From Bacteroidia bacterium (GTDB lineage Bacteria; Bacteroidota; Bacteroidia; Flavobacteriales; Flavobacteriaceae), in contig JAUIBW010000022.1 in NCBI GenBank assembly GCA_030427585.1, positions 1 through 64,000 on the forward strand: a stretch of 64,000 nt of DNA, written 5' to 3'. The position numbers were made by a program, and so were the translations under genes. The notes beneath the pieces were generated by a model. That model was not told where the DNA came from. It made no database searches and saw only the letters and a list, made by a program, of their open reading frames with translations. Shown here piece after piece: positions 43,394-52,734 of the stretch (positions are counted from its first letter, which is position 1; each line of letters starts with the position of its first letter).

Positions 43394-44805
43394 GCACTGA
43401 TACCAACATACAACTATCTGTAGAACTAAAACAGCTTATTAATGCTGATTTAGCACATCATTATAGTATTATTCCTAAGAACAATACCGAAGATGTAATG
43501 GAACTCTATATTGATAAGGAAAAAGTAAATTCTGAGATCAAGGAAGAGTTAGAATTGTATTTGGGAAAATCATTAAAGTTTGATGAAATTTCGTCAGAAC
43601 GACTAAATAAAGCACTGTTTGTTTATTACAGAAAGAATAATAGAGATCAGGAAGCAACACAAAGTATATCTACTGTAGAAAGTAGCTTTTTGGATAATTT
43701 GATTTTTGAAGCCAAATCTATAGGTAGTAGTGATATTCATTTTGAAGTATATGAAGAGGAAGCAAGAGCAAGATTACGTATTGATGGTGTTTTAGTTGAA
43801 AAATATAAAATTCCTAAAGAGAGTTATTTAGAATTAGTAAATAAGATCAAAATAGAATCTAATCTGGATATCACAGAAAAAAGATTACCTCAAGACGGAA
43901 GGATAGATTATAAAGATTTTGATATTAGGGTTTCTATATTACCTACCTTACATGGCGAAAAAGTGGTGATGCGTCTCTTGGGAAAAGATGCTTCTAATAT
44001 TAAGTTAGAAGATCTGGGATTGGAATCTGATGAAAAAGCTAAATACCTTGAAGCAGTAAAGAAGAATAATGGTATTGTATTAATTAGTGGGCCTACCGGA
44101 TCTGGTAAAACAACAACACTGTATGCTACTCTAAAACTTCTTAATGATGTAAAAAGAAATATAGTAACCGTAGAAGATCCGATTGAGTATACGTTAAAGG
44201 GAATTAATCAAGTACAGCTTAAAGAAGATATCGGACTTACTTTTTCTTCTGCATTACGGTCATTTTTACGACAAGATCCAGATATAATCATGCTGGGGGA
44301 AATCAGGGATGCCGAGACAGCTAAAATGGCTATCAGAGCTTCATTAACGGGGCATTTAGTGTTGTCTACAATACATACTAATTCTGCATTGGGAACCATA
44401 TCCAGATTAGTTGATATGGGGGTTCCTGCATTTTATATTGCAGAAACCTTGAATCTATCTGTTGCACAACGATTGGTGAGAAAATTATGTCAACATTGTA
44501 AAAAAGAGACTCCTTTTAATAAAGAAGAACTTCCTAGAAATTATAAACTTCCTAGGGCATTATCTACACATCATATACCTGTAGGATGTACAGAATGTTA
44601 CTATACCGGGTATAAAGGCAGAAGAGCCATCTATGAAATTGTATCAATCACAGATGATGTAGTGAATGCCATTAAAAATAATAGTCATAATCTAGAACAA
44701 AATATAAGTTATAAATACCAAAGCCTCGCGGATAAAGCTTTTAATTTATTAGAAGCAGGGGAAACCTCTCTCGAAGAAATTTATTCGCTGCTAATCAAAG
44801 CTTAA
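43390..44805 (+). CDS. gspE: T2SS/T4P assembly ATPase (GspE/PilB)
   Basis: A 471-residue secretion ATPase starting at a TTG that overlaps the preceding stop (TTGA). The N2 region contains SSDIHFEVYEEEARARLRID. Walker A is GPTGSGKTTTLY near 235-245, the Asp box follows, the Walker B region reads DPDIIMLGEIRDAETA, and the His box is THTNSALGTISRL-like. The tetracysteine zinc knuckle (CQHCKK... CTECYYTGYKGRRAIYE, about 365-410) is intact. There is only a short N1 domain. It powers pseudopilus assembly from the cytoplasm. Confidence 0.95.
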   Translation: MSTDTNIQLSVELKQLINADLAHHYSIIPKNNTEDVMELYIDKEKVNSEIKEELELYLGKSLKFDEISSERLNKALFVYYRKNNRDQEATQSISTVESSFLDNLIFEAKSIGSSDIHFEVYEEEARARLRIDGVLVEKYKIPKESYLELVNKIKIESNLDITEKRLPQDGRIDYKDFDIRVSILPTLHGEKVVMRLLGKDASNIKLEDLGLESDEKAKYLEAVKKNNGIVLISGPTGSGKTTTLYATLKLLNDVKRNIVTVEDPIEYTLKGINQVQLKEDIGLTFSSALRSFLRQDPDIIMLGEIRDAETAKMAIRASLTGHLVLSTIHTNSALGTISRLVDMGVPAFYIAETLNLSVAQRLVRKLCQHCKKETPFNKEELPRNYKLPRALSTHHIPVGCTECYYTGYKGRRAIYEIVSITDDVVNAIKNNSHNLEQNISYKYQSLADKAFNLLEAGETSLEEIYSLLIKA

Positions 44806-44807
44806 TT

Positions 44808-46703
44808 ATGAAGAAACTTTTATATTATATAGTATTAATTTGTGTAATTCCACTTTCATATGCACAGCAGGACATACAAAAGATAGAGGAACAAATTAAT
44901 GCATATGCAGAAGAGACTCCCGAACTTAATGAAACGATACAGATCGATGTTTCGGGACTTACACTATATGATTTCCTAACCTCTGTTGCCATAGAGCACA
45001 AGCTAAATATAAGTGTAGATCCAGATCTTAACCAGATTGTTTCTAGTAGCTTTTTTAATGTTCCTGTTAAGGATGTGTTTCTTTTTGTGATCAAGAAATA
45101 TAATTTAAGCATAGAGTTTATAAACAAAATCATTGTTTTTAAGAAAACTATAAAACCGAAAGAACTTCCGAAACCAAAAGTGCAAAAAGAAATTGACATT
45201 ACTTATAATAGTGAAAATGACTTCTTGGCTATTAAACTTAAAAATGATTCTCTACCTCGGGTGGCTAAAAAGATTACAGATGTATCTGGTAAAAATGTAA
45301 TCTTAGGGCCTAATGTGAAAAATGAAAAAGTTTCTGCTTATATCTTAAATAGACCATTTGATCAGGTAATGGAAATGATGGCTAAATCTAATAGGCTAAT
45401 TATCACTAAAGATGATAATGGGTTTTACTATGTAGAAAAAGATCAAACGCCAGTATCAAGCACTACTGTAGGATCATCAGGAAGAGGGAAAAGAACCAGA
45501 GGGCCGGGATCATCTGCAGAAATAAAGGTTCTTCCAAGTGGGTTTTTGAGTGTTGAGGCGTTTGATGCCGATATTACTTCGTTGATATTAGAAGCAGCAG
45601 AAAAACTCAATGTCAACTATTTTATGTATGATAAACCCGAAGGAGCTACAACAACATTGGTAGTAAATGAAATTACTTTCGATGAGCTTTTGAATCACGT
45701 TTTTATGGGTAAAAACAGTACATATAAAAAAACAGATGATTTTTATCTTATCGGAGATCAGAATGGAGAAGGCCTTAGAAGTACAGAACTTATTCAGCTT
45801 GAGAATAGGACTATAGAAACTGTTTTAGAGACATTACCTAAAGACTTAATAGAAAATGTAGAACTTAAGGAGTTTATAGAACTTAATGGATTTGTGGTTT
45901 CTGGTTCAAGACCAAGAATATTAGAGTTAAAAGAATATATAAAACAAATTGATAAAGTGGTCCCTATGATCCTTATAGAGGTACTGATAGTACAATATCA
46001 AAAAGGGTACGATATTCAAACCGGGATTAAAGCAGGGATAGATAAAAAAGAAAGGGTAACCTCTGGGGTTTTATTTCCACAATCTGAAGTTACTATAAAT
46101 TCATCTTCTGTAAATAAGTTGATCGACGCCTTTAATGGGTTTGGCATTTTTAACCTGGGTAAAGTTGCAAAAGACTTCTATCTTAGTTTAAAAGCTCTAG
46201 AAAATAATTCTATAATCCGATTGCAATCGACCCCCAAGATTTCTACACTAAGTGGCCATGAAGCAAAGATTTCTATAGGAGAAACTAATTATTATTTCGA
46301 ACAAAATAACAGGCTAATTAACAATGGAGTAAGCAGTGATATTTTACAATCGGGTCAATGGAAAGCTACAGATGCAAATTTAAGTGTTAATATAAAACCT
46401 TTTGTCTCTAAAGATGAGCAAATAACACTAACTATTGTGGTAGAAAAAAGTGCCTTTTTAGGAAGAGCAGGAGAGAATGCACCACCAGGAAAATCAACCC
46501 AGCAGTTTGAGTCCTTGGTTCGAGTACGAAATGGTGAAATGATACTTCTGGGAGGATTAGATGAATTAGAAAAAGAAAACTCTGGGACTGGAACCCCTGT
46601 TTTATCTAGAATACCAATACTAAAATGGTTTTTTAGTAGTAAAACCAAGAAAAAAAAGAAATCAAAATTACATGTGTTTATAAAACCGACTGTTGTTTAC
46701 TAA
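44808..46703 (+). CDS. gspD: Outer-membrane secretin (GspD/PilQ family)
   Basis: A 631-residue secretin with a signal peptide (MKKLLYYIVLICVIPLSYAQ). An N0-like domain occupies about 40-110 (ISVDPDLNQIVSSSFFNVPV), and two or more ring-building N domains follow up to about 390. The secretin core (about 395-630) has VPMILIEVLIVQYQKG, RLQSTPKISTLSGHEAKISIGE and VRVRNGEMILLGGLDELEKE. The C-terminus KSKLHVFIKPTVVY lacks a long S-domain. It forms the outer-membrane exit pore. It starts 2 bases after gspE. Confidence 0.93.
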   Translation: MKKLLYYIVLICVIPLSYAQQDIQKIEEQINAYAEETPELNETIQIDVSGLTLYDFLTSVAIEHKLNISVDPDLNQIVSSSFFNVPVKDVFLFVIKKYNLSIEFINKIIVFKKTIKPKELPKPKVQKEIDITYNSENDFLAIKLKNDSLPRVAKKITDVSGKNVILGPNVKNEKVSAYILNRPFDQVMEMMAKSNRLIITKDDNGFYYVEKDQTPVSSTTVGSSGRGKRTRGPGSSAEIKVLPSGFLSVEAFDADITSLILEAAEKLNVNYFMYDKPEGATTTLVVNEITFDELLNHVFMGKNSTYKKTDDFYLIGDQNGEGLRSTELIQLENRTIETVLETLPKDLIENVELKEFIELNGFVVSGSRPRILELKEYIKQIDKVVPMILIEVLIVQYQKGYDIQTGIKAGIDKKERVTSGVLFPQSEVTINSSSVNKLIDAFNGFGIFNLGKVAKDFYLSLKALENNSIIRLQSTPKISTLSGHEAKISIGETNYYFEQNNRLINNGVSSDILQSGQWKATDANLSVNIKPFVSKDEQITLTIVVEKSAFLGRAGENAPPGKSTQQFESLVRVRNGEMILLGGLDELEKENSGTGTPVLSRIPILKWFFSSKTKKKKKSKLHVFIKPTVVY

Positions 46704-47890
46704 TGTTAGAACAGATAAAAAATAATATTTTAAAACCTTTTCAGGAAAAACAATACGCTATTATAGGTGTGGTATTGGGAAATACTACAATATACAATGT
46801 GCTTATAGTAGATAAGAAGTCTGATGCTTTGTCAGTAGAAAAATCATTCTCTACAGAGGATTTTGACGTTGTTAAAGATAAAGTGAATACATCGATTCCT
46901 TTACTTCTTAATTTTTATGGAAAAGGGATTATAAACAAACAGGTTTCTGCAAAAGGAAACTATTTAAAAGAAGTATTGTTTAATGCTTCTATTGATGATT
47001 TTTATATTTATGAACTACATCAAAATCAACAAAATTTTATTTCGATAGTAAGAAAAGATGTCTTAGAAAAATTCTTTGCACTGTTTTTAGAAAATAAATA
47101 TTTGGTTGTAGATTATAGTATTGGCCCTTTTGTGGGAGTACTATTTAAAGGGTTATCTAATACATCATCAATTATTTCTGCCGATTATGAATTGAGTTTT
47201 GTAGATGATTACTTGATAGAAACTCAAAAACAAAATGATATTACCAAGAAATATACTTTGGGAGAGGAGAAGATTAACAATACCCAGGTCCCTTTATTTT
47301 CTACACTACTTCATTATTTATATCCCTCAGATAATTTTAGCTACGATACAGAATTTTTAAAAGAGAATAAAAAAGAAAACGTACTTAAAAAGACATTTAA
47401 TACTGTAGCTACAGTGTTGGGGATTTTTTTCCTATCTGCATTATTGATTAGCTATTTGTTATTGAATTACTATAATGATAAGTATGTAAGTTACGAATCT
47501 CAGTTATATAACCTTAATGATACTTATAATCAGGTAAAAAAACTAGAAAGCGAAAAAGAGAACAAAACAAAAATACTTCAGGAATCGGGTATTTTAAATC
47601 AAAACTTTCTTTCTTTTTATATGTACCGTATTGTAAACTCAATCCCTGATAACGTAGGGCTTAATAGTTTAAAGGTAAATCCTACGCAGAAAAAGATTAA
47701 GAATTTTGAAAAAATAATATTTGAAACAAATACCATTATTATTAATGGTAACTCTAATTCGAGTATGCCCATTAATTCTTGGGTTAAAGAATTAAAGAAG
47801 GAAAAGTGGATTTCCAAAATAGAGATTTTGGATTTTAGTAAGAGTAGAAATAAAAAAAGTGAATTCACTTTAAAAATCGTTGTAGAATAG
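46703..47890 (+). CDS. GspL/PilM-PilN-like inner-membrane assembly protein
   Basis: A 395-residue bitopic protein. The first 230 residues look like a cytoplasmic actin-like (PilM/GspL type) domain with low conservation. One transmembrane helix lies at about 235-258 (NTVATVLGIFFLSALLISYL). A coiled-coil segment (YESQLYNLNDTYNQVKKLES) and a small ferredoxin-like periplasmic domain ending in FTLKIVVE follow, as in PilN/GspL. Position between the secretin and the GspM-like gene supports this. Primary sequence similarity is weak, so this is inferred from architecture. Confidence 0.7.
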   Translation: MLEQIKNNILKPFQEKQYAIIGVVLGNTTIYNVLIVDKKSDALSVEKSFSTEDFDVVKDKVNTSIPLLLNFYGKGIINKQVSAKGNYLKEVLFNASIDDFYIYELHQNQQNFISIVRKDVLEKFFALFLENKYLVVDYSIGPFVGVLFKGLSNTSSIISADYELSFVDDYLIETQKQNDITKKYTLGEEKINNTQVPLFSTLLHYLYPSDNFSYDTEFLKENKKENVLKKTFNTVATVLGIFFLSALLISYLLLNYYNDKYVSYESQLYNLNDTYNQVKKLESEKENKTKILQESGILNQNFLSFYMYRIVNSIPDNVGLNSLKVNPTQKKIKNFEKIIFETNTIIINGNSNSSMPINSWVKELKKEKWISKIEILDFSKSRNKKSEFTLKIVVE

Positions 47891-48414
47891 TGTTTACAAA
47901 TTTAACATATAAACAAAAATTAATTGGGCTTATAGCGATTGGAATATTGCTATTTATGGCAGCGAATAAACGATCTTTTAAGATCACTCGACATGCCTAT
48001 GATCAGGTTCGGGAATTAGAAGATAAATTAGAATATGTAAACTCATCAACAACCGATGTTACTCAAACACAGGCAGAATTAAAATTTTATGATAAAATAA
48101 TAGGAAAACAAGGAGTAGAACCTGAAGAAATACAACAACAAATACTGGATTTTGCATCTGCCTATGATAATGTATACGTTTTTAACTTAGATGAAATTCA
48201 TATAGCAGAAAGTAATGGTTTTAATGTAATTAGTAACCAATTAACGCTAGAAGGGGATTTTAATAAGCTGTTAGAAATAGTGTATGCGTTTGAAAGAGAA
48301 TTTAAGTTTTCAAATATTGTTAGTATTTCATTTGTAAAAGAAAAAGAATTCCAAACACGAAAAAATAAATTAAGAGTAAAGATAATATTTCAGAATTATG
48401 AAAAAAATAGTTAG
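47890..48414 (+). CDS. GspM/PilO-like inner-membrane assembly protein
   Basis: A 174-residue protein starting at a GTG that shares one base with the preceding stop. A short cytoplasmic stretch is followed by a membrane helix (LIGLIAIGILLFMAA), a coiled coil (YDQVRELEDKLEYVN) and a periplasmic ferredoxin-like domain (QLTLEGDFNKLLEIVYAFER). That is the plan of PilO and GspM. It would pair with the GspL-like protein to build the inner-membrane platform. It overlaps the lipoprotein gene that follows by 17 bases. Confidence 0.72.
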   Translation: MFTNLTYKQKLIGLIAIGILLFMAANKRSFKITRHAYDQVRELEDKLEYVNSSTTDVTQTQAELKFYDKIIGKQGVEPEEIQQQILDFASAYDNVYVFNLDEIHIAESNGFNVISNQLTLEGDFNKLLEIVYAFEREFKFSNIVSISFVKEKEFQTRKNKLRVKIIFQNYEKNS

Positions 48415-49357
48415 TATAGGTGTAATTTTTAGCAGTTTGTTTCTGTTAATAGCATGCGATGATGTTCTCGAAGAAGATATTACAGATGATTTGGTAACAA
48501 CGGTAGCGCCAAAAGATAAAAGTAGTCTTGATGGTAATTCGGTTCAATTTAGATGGGATGAATTAGCAGATGCAGATGATTATAGAATACAGGTAGTAGA
48601 AGAAGCTACACAAAGAAGTGTGTTAGATTCATTAGTTAAAGGGAATAACTTTACCTATGGGCTTAACCCTGGTGAATATAGCTGGAGGATACGAGGAGAA
48701 AATTTTGCGTATACTACAGCGTATAGTTTTCCTATTTCTTTTACACTTTCTGTGTCAGACGACTTAACAAATCAAACTGTGTTTTTAACATCACCATCAG
48801 AGAATTTTTATACGAATAAAGATGTTTTAATATTAACCTGGGATAGAATCCAGTCGGCAACTTCATATACTGTTGTGATTGATAAGACCATTCAAGGAAA
48901 TACAGCTACCGAAATCCAGACCCCTGATTTAACCAATAATAATTTCACACTTAATTCTACAGTCTTGAGTGAAGATGCGATTTATACCTGGAAAGTAAAA
49001 GCCGTAAATGATAATAGTGAAACCAAATTCTCAATGAGGAAGATTTTTTTAGATACTCAAGCACCTAATCAATCTACATTGGCATCGCCTAATAACGATG
49101 CAAAAGGATCATCTCCTATTACGTTTACCTGGAACATACCAAGTGATACCGGAGAAGTTCAATCTACATTGTCTAGTGTTATAGAAGTAGCAACAGATAG
49201 TGGTTTTGCTACCATAATTGAAACCGTACCGACCAGTTCGAACTCTCAGGAAATAACATTTTCTAATTTAGGGGATTATTATTGGAGGGTGAGAATCTTA
49301 GATCAAGCGGGTAATAAAAGTATTTATAGTGAAGTTAGAAAAATAACGGTTGAGTAA
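48398..49357 (+). CDS. Fn3-like repeat lipoprotein within the secretion operon
   Basis: A 319-residue lipoprotein (signal MKKIVSIGVIFSSLFLLIAC, Cys20). The mature part has three fibronectin type III-like beta modules of about 95 residues, each with a Trp-containing strand (VQFRWDELADADDYRIQV, LILTWDRIQSATSYTVVI, ITFTWNIPSDTGEVQ) and closing strands such as YSWRIRGEN, YTWKVKAVN and YYWRVRILD. Such a protein is not a standard T2SS part. Its place inside the operon, overlapping its neighbour, suggests a machine-specific accessory, perhaps a pilotin substitute or substrate docking factor. That role is inferred. Confidence 0.82.
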   Translation: MKKIVSIGVIFSSLFLLIACDDVLEEDITDDLVTTVAPKDKSSLDGNSVQFRWDELADADDYRIQVVEEATQRSVLDSLVKGNNFTYGLNPGEYSWRIRGENFAYTTAYSFPISFTLSVSDDLTNQTVFLTSPSENFYTNKDVLILTWDRIQSATSYTVVIDKTIQGNTATEIQTPDLTNNNFTLNSTVLSEDAIYTWKVKAVNDNSETKFSMRKIFLDTQAPNQSTLASPNNDAKGSSPITFTWNIPSDTGEVQSTLSSVIEVATDSGFATIIETVPTSSNSQEITFSNLGDYYWRVRILDQAGNKSIYSEVRKITVE

Positions 49358-49389
49358 ATAGAACCTAACGAATTATAATTTTTAGGCTA

Positions 49390-49890
49390 GTGAATAAAAA
49401 GATTTTAAATAGCGTTCTGATTTTTTTTATGCTTGTCATCTGGGCAATTGTTTTTAATAAAATTTTTAAGTTTTTTGGAAACAATGTAGAAGAGAGCGAC
49501 GTATCGGTTAATCCAATTACTATTGTAGATCCCAGAATGAGTTTTTCGAAAGATACTTTTGACCTTATAAAAGTTGAAAGAGATCCATTCTTAGGGAAAT
49601 ACGCTATATCTAGGGAAAAAAAGCATAAAACAACTACAAAATTAGTATCGAATAACGGATCTAAAAAAATAAATGTTACTGATAAGAAACCATGGCCTAA
49701 AATAAGCTATCATGGTTATGTAAAAGTATCTAAAAGTACTTCAGAACTAATCTTAATTAGAATGAATAATAAATTTTATAAGATTAGAGAAGGGGATATG
49801 CTAGAAGGTATTTCGGTAAAAAAAATATTTAGAGATTCTATAATCATAAAAAGAAGTAGAGAAAGTAAAACTGTATTAAAAAGTAAATAA
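49390..49890 (+). CDS. GspC/PilP-like periplasmic connector
   Basis: A 166-residue bitopic protein starting at a GTG. One N-terminal transmembrane helix (ILNSVLIFFMLVIWAIVF) is followed by a linker with RDPFLGKYA, the motif typical of GspC/PilP-type proteins. A small beta domain (KISYHGYVKVSKSTSELILI, YKIREGDMLEGISVKKIF) matches the homology region that touches the secretin N0 domain. It ends in a basic tail. As the last gene of the operon it would join the inner-membrane platform to the secretin. Confidence 0.72.
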   Translation: MNKKILNSVLIFFMLVIWAIVFNKIFKFFGNNVEESDVSVNPITIVDPRMSFSKDTFDLIKVERDPFLGKYAISREKKHKTTTKLVSNNGSKKINVTDKKPWPKISYHGYVKVSKSTSELILIRMNNKFYKIREGDMLEGISVKKIFRDSIIIKRSRESKTVLKSK

Positions 49891-50042
49891 TAAACTGGGT
49901 ATAATACATTATTTATGTCCAACACTTTTTTGGGTTAAGAAAATATAATGCTCTATCTCTTGCCTTATATGTTCTAAAAAGTATATTCTTAAACTTGTTA
50001 AGAAAAACTACTATTGTTTTTAATGATGAATAGATTGTTGGT

Positions 50043-51149
50043 GTGTTATTTTTTGATAAAAACTTCGACATACTATACACCAATCAAGCTAGTATTGTGT
50101 TTACAGAATTTACACCAGAAATAAATAAGGTATACTTTATAGATCGATATACTTTTTTCCAGATTTTATCTGGTAGTGGGGGTATTCAGGTTGATTTTAG
50201 GAATTACTTCGATTGGCAAAACAAAGCTATCTATCTCGAAAACGGGCAGTATATAAAGTTTCTTTCAGATAACTTCCTGATTCGAAAAATAGAATTTCCT
50301 GATGAAATGGTGATTAGAAATAAAGAGTGTAGAGTATTGTTTAAGCACCTTATTTCTCTCGGGTATATTAATTTTGATACATCCAATGATTTTCAAAAAA
50401 TAACAAATCAAATAAAGCATGATATAGCAGTAGATCGTATTATAGATGCTTCTGCAGAACAATGGTATTACCAAAATCCGTTTCAGGCAAATAAGGAAGA
50501 ATACCGGGTTATTTTTGATACAAAGGATATTATTGATATGCAATATTCTAGTAATATTAACCATAGAGAACTCACCGCATTGATTGATAAAAACGGGTAT
50601 AATATTCAATCTTTGATTAAAAATAAAATAGGAATTTCTCTAAAATCTCTATTGTCGGGTAAAAAGCTATTAGAAAGTAAAAAAGAGATTGCTTTTACCG
50701 ATAAAAGTATAAAGGAAATATCTTATGATTTGGGATACAATGACCCGGCGTATTTTACCAGAGTTTTTAAGAATAACGTGGGTAGAAATCCGTTAGAATT
50801 TAGAGAGGATTTTGACTATCAAAATAGGGATCTTTTCTCTCAGAGTATTCTAGGACTACTTCAACAATATCATACTAAAGAAAGAACACTAGACTTTTAT
50901 GCTTCAAAAATGAACCTTTCTCCAAAAGTACTATCCCGAAAAGTGAAAGATAAAATGCAAACTTCTCTGGGGAAACTTATTAGATCAGAGGTGATTCATA
51001 CATCAAAGTCTCTTTTACTCAAAGACCTTACAATTAAAGAGATTTCGATAGAGTTAGGTTTTGAAGAGCCTAATCATTTTTCTAACTTTTTTAAGCATTA
51101 TACAGGAGAATCTCCATCACATTTCAAAAATAAAAAGTACAAGAACTAG
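50043..51149 (+). CDS. AraC-type regulator with two HTH_AraC units
   Basis: A 368-residue protein starting at a GTG; the nearby ATGs lie in another frame. The first 165 residues are an unrecognised sensory region, starting with a beta-rich portion. Two successive AraC-type DNA-binding units follow. The first, about 180-260, ends IKEISYDLGYNDPAYFTRVFKNNVGRNPLEFR. The second, about 275-365, ends IKEISIELGFEEPNHFSNFFKHYTGESPSHF. Both keep the second helix-turn-helix signature. It lies just after the secretion operon and before three small genes, and could control either. A hairpin terminator overlaps its stop codon. Confidence 0.85.
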   Translation: MLFFDKNFDILYTNQASIVFTEFTPEINKVYFIDRYTFFQILSGSGGIQVDFRNYFDWQNKAIYLENGQYIKFLSDNFLIRKIEFPDEMVIRNKECRVLFKHLISLGYINFDTSNDFQKITNQIKHDIAVDRIIDASAEQWYYQNPFQANKEEYRVIFDTKDIIDMQYSSNINHRELTALIDKNGYNIQSLIKNKIGISLKSLLSGKKLLESKKEIAFTDKSIKEISYDLGYNDPAYFTRVFKNNVGRNPLEFREDFDYQNRDLFSQSILGLLQQYHTKERTLDFYASKMNLSPKVLSRKVKDKMQTSLGKLIRSEVIHTSKSLLLKDLTIKEISIELGFEEPNHFSNFFKHYTGESPSHFKNKKYKN

Positions 51150-51159
51150 TACTTTTTTT
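51132..51159 (+). terminator. Terminator overlapping the end of the double-HTH regulator gene
   Basis: The stem AAAAAGTAC / GTACTTTTT with an 8-nt loop and a seven-T run begins inside the last codons and includes the stop codon. Confidence 0.8.
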
Positions 51160-51242
51160 GTAGCTCTCTTTCCTCGACATATCCAGAAATTTGTAGTGTA
51201 ATTACAAAACAATATTTGTTTAATCATTTAAAAATAAAAACA

Positions 51243-51593
51243 ATGGATATTAAAGCATTAGCTACAGAAATGGATCGTATTGTTACACAAGGAGCAATAG
51301 TAGATGCGGTAGAACAATTTTTTGCCGAGGATGCTACAACCTCTGATTATAATAACCTTACGACCAAAAATAAAGCACAAATGGTAGAAAAGATGGAAGG
51401 TTTTGCCAATTCTATTAAAAAAGTAAATGGTATTACTCATCACCATACGATAGTAGATGGTAATGTTTCTGCTTCAGAATTTACATTTGACTTCGAGATG
51501 ACCGATAATAGCACCATTTTTTGGCATGAAATCATAAGACGAATATGGAACAATGACGGACAGGTGATACAAGAGGAATATTTTAACGCCTAA
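51243..51593 (+). CDS. SnoaL/NTF2-like small protein
   Basis: A 116-residue cytoplasmic protein with the cone-shaped NTF2/SnoaL-like pattern. The helices MDIKALATEMDRIVTQGAIVDAVEQFFAED open it, and the strands ITHHHTIVDGNVSASEFTFDFEMTDNSTIFWHEIIRRIWN close it. The ATG at 51243 is preferred over an upstream TTG because the domain starts there. Function is not predictable, since the fold serves isomerases, binding proteins and others. The next gene lies 9 bases downstream, so the two are co-transcribed. Confidence 0.78.
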   Translation: MDIKALATEMDRIVTQGAIVDAVEQFFAEDATTSDYNNLTTKNKAQMVEKMEGFANSIKKVNGITHHHTIVDGNVSASEFTFDFEMTDNSTIFWHEIIRRIWNNDGQVIQEEYFNA

Positions 51594-51602
51594 GATTAAA
51601 AC

Positions 51603-51953
51603 ATGAAATTAAGAATTATCACTCCCACATTGCATGGTGTAGCCGATTATTCGGCGGCAGTAGGCCTTATAACGTTACCAATTTTACTTCATCTAGGGAA
51701 CTCTTCAGGGATAGCATTTTGGTTTTCGATTTTAACTGGTCTTGCGGTAATTGTGGTTAGTATACTTACCAATTACAAATTGGGAATCGTAAGAACAATT
51801 CCATACCAAGGACATCTGGCTATAGATCTTTTGGTGGCGATCACATTTATGATACTTCCATTTTTGTTTGATCTAAAAGGAATTGATGGATATTACTATT
51901 GGATAAATGCGGCTGTAATTTTTCTGGTCGTTTCTCTAAGTGAAAGTAAATAA
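51603..51953 (+). CDS. Small four-helix membrane protein (SPW-repeat-like)
   Basis: A 116-residue membrane protein with four hydrophobic helices. It has PTLHGVADYSAAVGLITLPILLHL at the start and a related GHLAIDLLVAITFMILPFLFDL in the second half, so it is a two-fold internal repeat like the SPW family. No catalytic residues stand out. It follows the SnoaL-like gene by 9 bases. I do not know its function. Confidence 0.7.
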   Translation: MKLRIITPTLHGVADYSAAVGLITLPILLHLGNSSGIAFWFSILTGLAVIVVSILTNYKLGIVRTIPYQGHLAIDLLVAITFMILPFLFDLKGIDGYYYWINAAVIFLVVSLSESK

Positions 51954-52062
51954 CAATTTTAAAATTATTTATGGAATGAGCCATAGCAATTGAGTTGATA
52001 CCAACCAAGATGTCCAATGGCGAATTCTATTTGATAACTAAAAAACAATAAAAAAAGAACAG

Positions 52063-52539
52063 ATGAAAACTTTAAAAAACATAAAAATAATAGTAGTAGT
52101 AATGATAATGACAACCATGACTACTATTGCACAAGATAAGAAAGGAAATAATATCGATAACAGTAATATAGCATTACAAGGATATAGTCCCGTATCTTAT
52201 CTGGACCTCGGTATTGCACAACGAGGAAACAAAGAATATAAATCTGAACATGAGAAGGTTGTGTATTATTTTACCTCTAAAGAGCAGAAGTCTAAGTTCG
52301 ATAAAAACCCTAAACAATATTTACCACAATATGGAGGATTCTGTGCATTCGGTGTGTATGCTGGTGCCAAATTTAGACCTGACCCGAATAAGTTTGTAGT
52401 AAAAGACGGAAAGTACTTTTTGTTTTTATACAACATAGAGTTAGATGCCCAGCAATTATGGCTTGCAGAAAACAATCACAAAAAATTAGTAGCAAAAGCT
52501 AATAATAATTGGGAGAAACTTCGTAAAACATATAATTAA
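52063..52539 (+). CDS. Exported YHS-domain protein
   Basis: A 158-residue protein with a signal peptide (ending TMTTIAQ, about residue 24). The mature part has the YHS-type pattern: NIALQGYSPVSYLDLG, YYFTSKEQKSKFDKNPKQYLPQYGGFCAFGVYAG and KYFLFLYNIELDAQQLWLAENNHK. The domain is thought to bind metal, and proteins of this class are common in Bacteroidota periplasm. A terminator follows about 70 bases downstream. Confidence 0.85.
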   Translation: MKTLKNIKIIVVVMIMTTMTTIAQDKKGNNIDNSNIALQGYSPVSYLDLGIAQRGNKEYKSEHEKVVYYFTSKEQKSKFDKNPKQYLPQYGGFCAFGVYAGAKFRPDPNKFVVKDGKYFLFLYNIELDAQQLWLAENNHKKLVAKANNNWEKLRKTYN

Positions 52540-52605
52540 AGGTTTAGATACTTTTCTTTAGTCTAGTAGAAAAATTCTAACCGGTGTTTAGTTTTTCTTT
52601 TGCAG

Positions 52606-52638
52606 AACACCTTAGCTAATTGGCTGGGGTGTTTTTTG
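52606..52638 (+). terminator. Terminator after the YHS-domain gene
   Basis: An 11-bp stem from 52606-52616 with 52623-52633, including two G-U pairs, is followed by a T-run. It lies ahead of the uracil-DNA glycosylase-like gene. Confidence 0.7.
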
Positions 52639-52734
52639 AAGAATAGACAAAAGATCAAACAAATCTTAAATAACTTAAGTAAAACCATATTATTTTATAA
52701 TTTACTAATCAGTTTACAAAACGTAGAATATATT

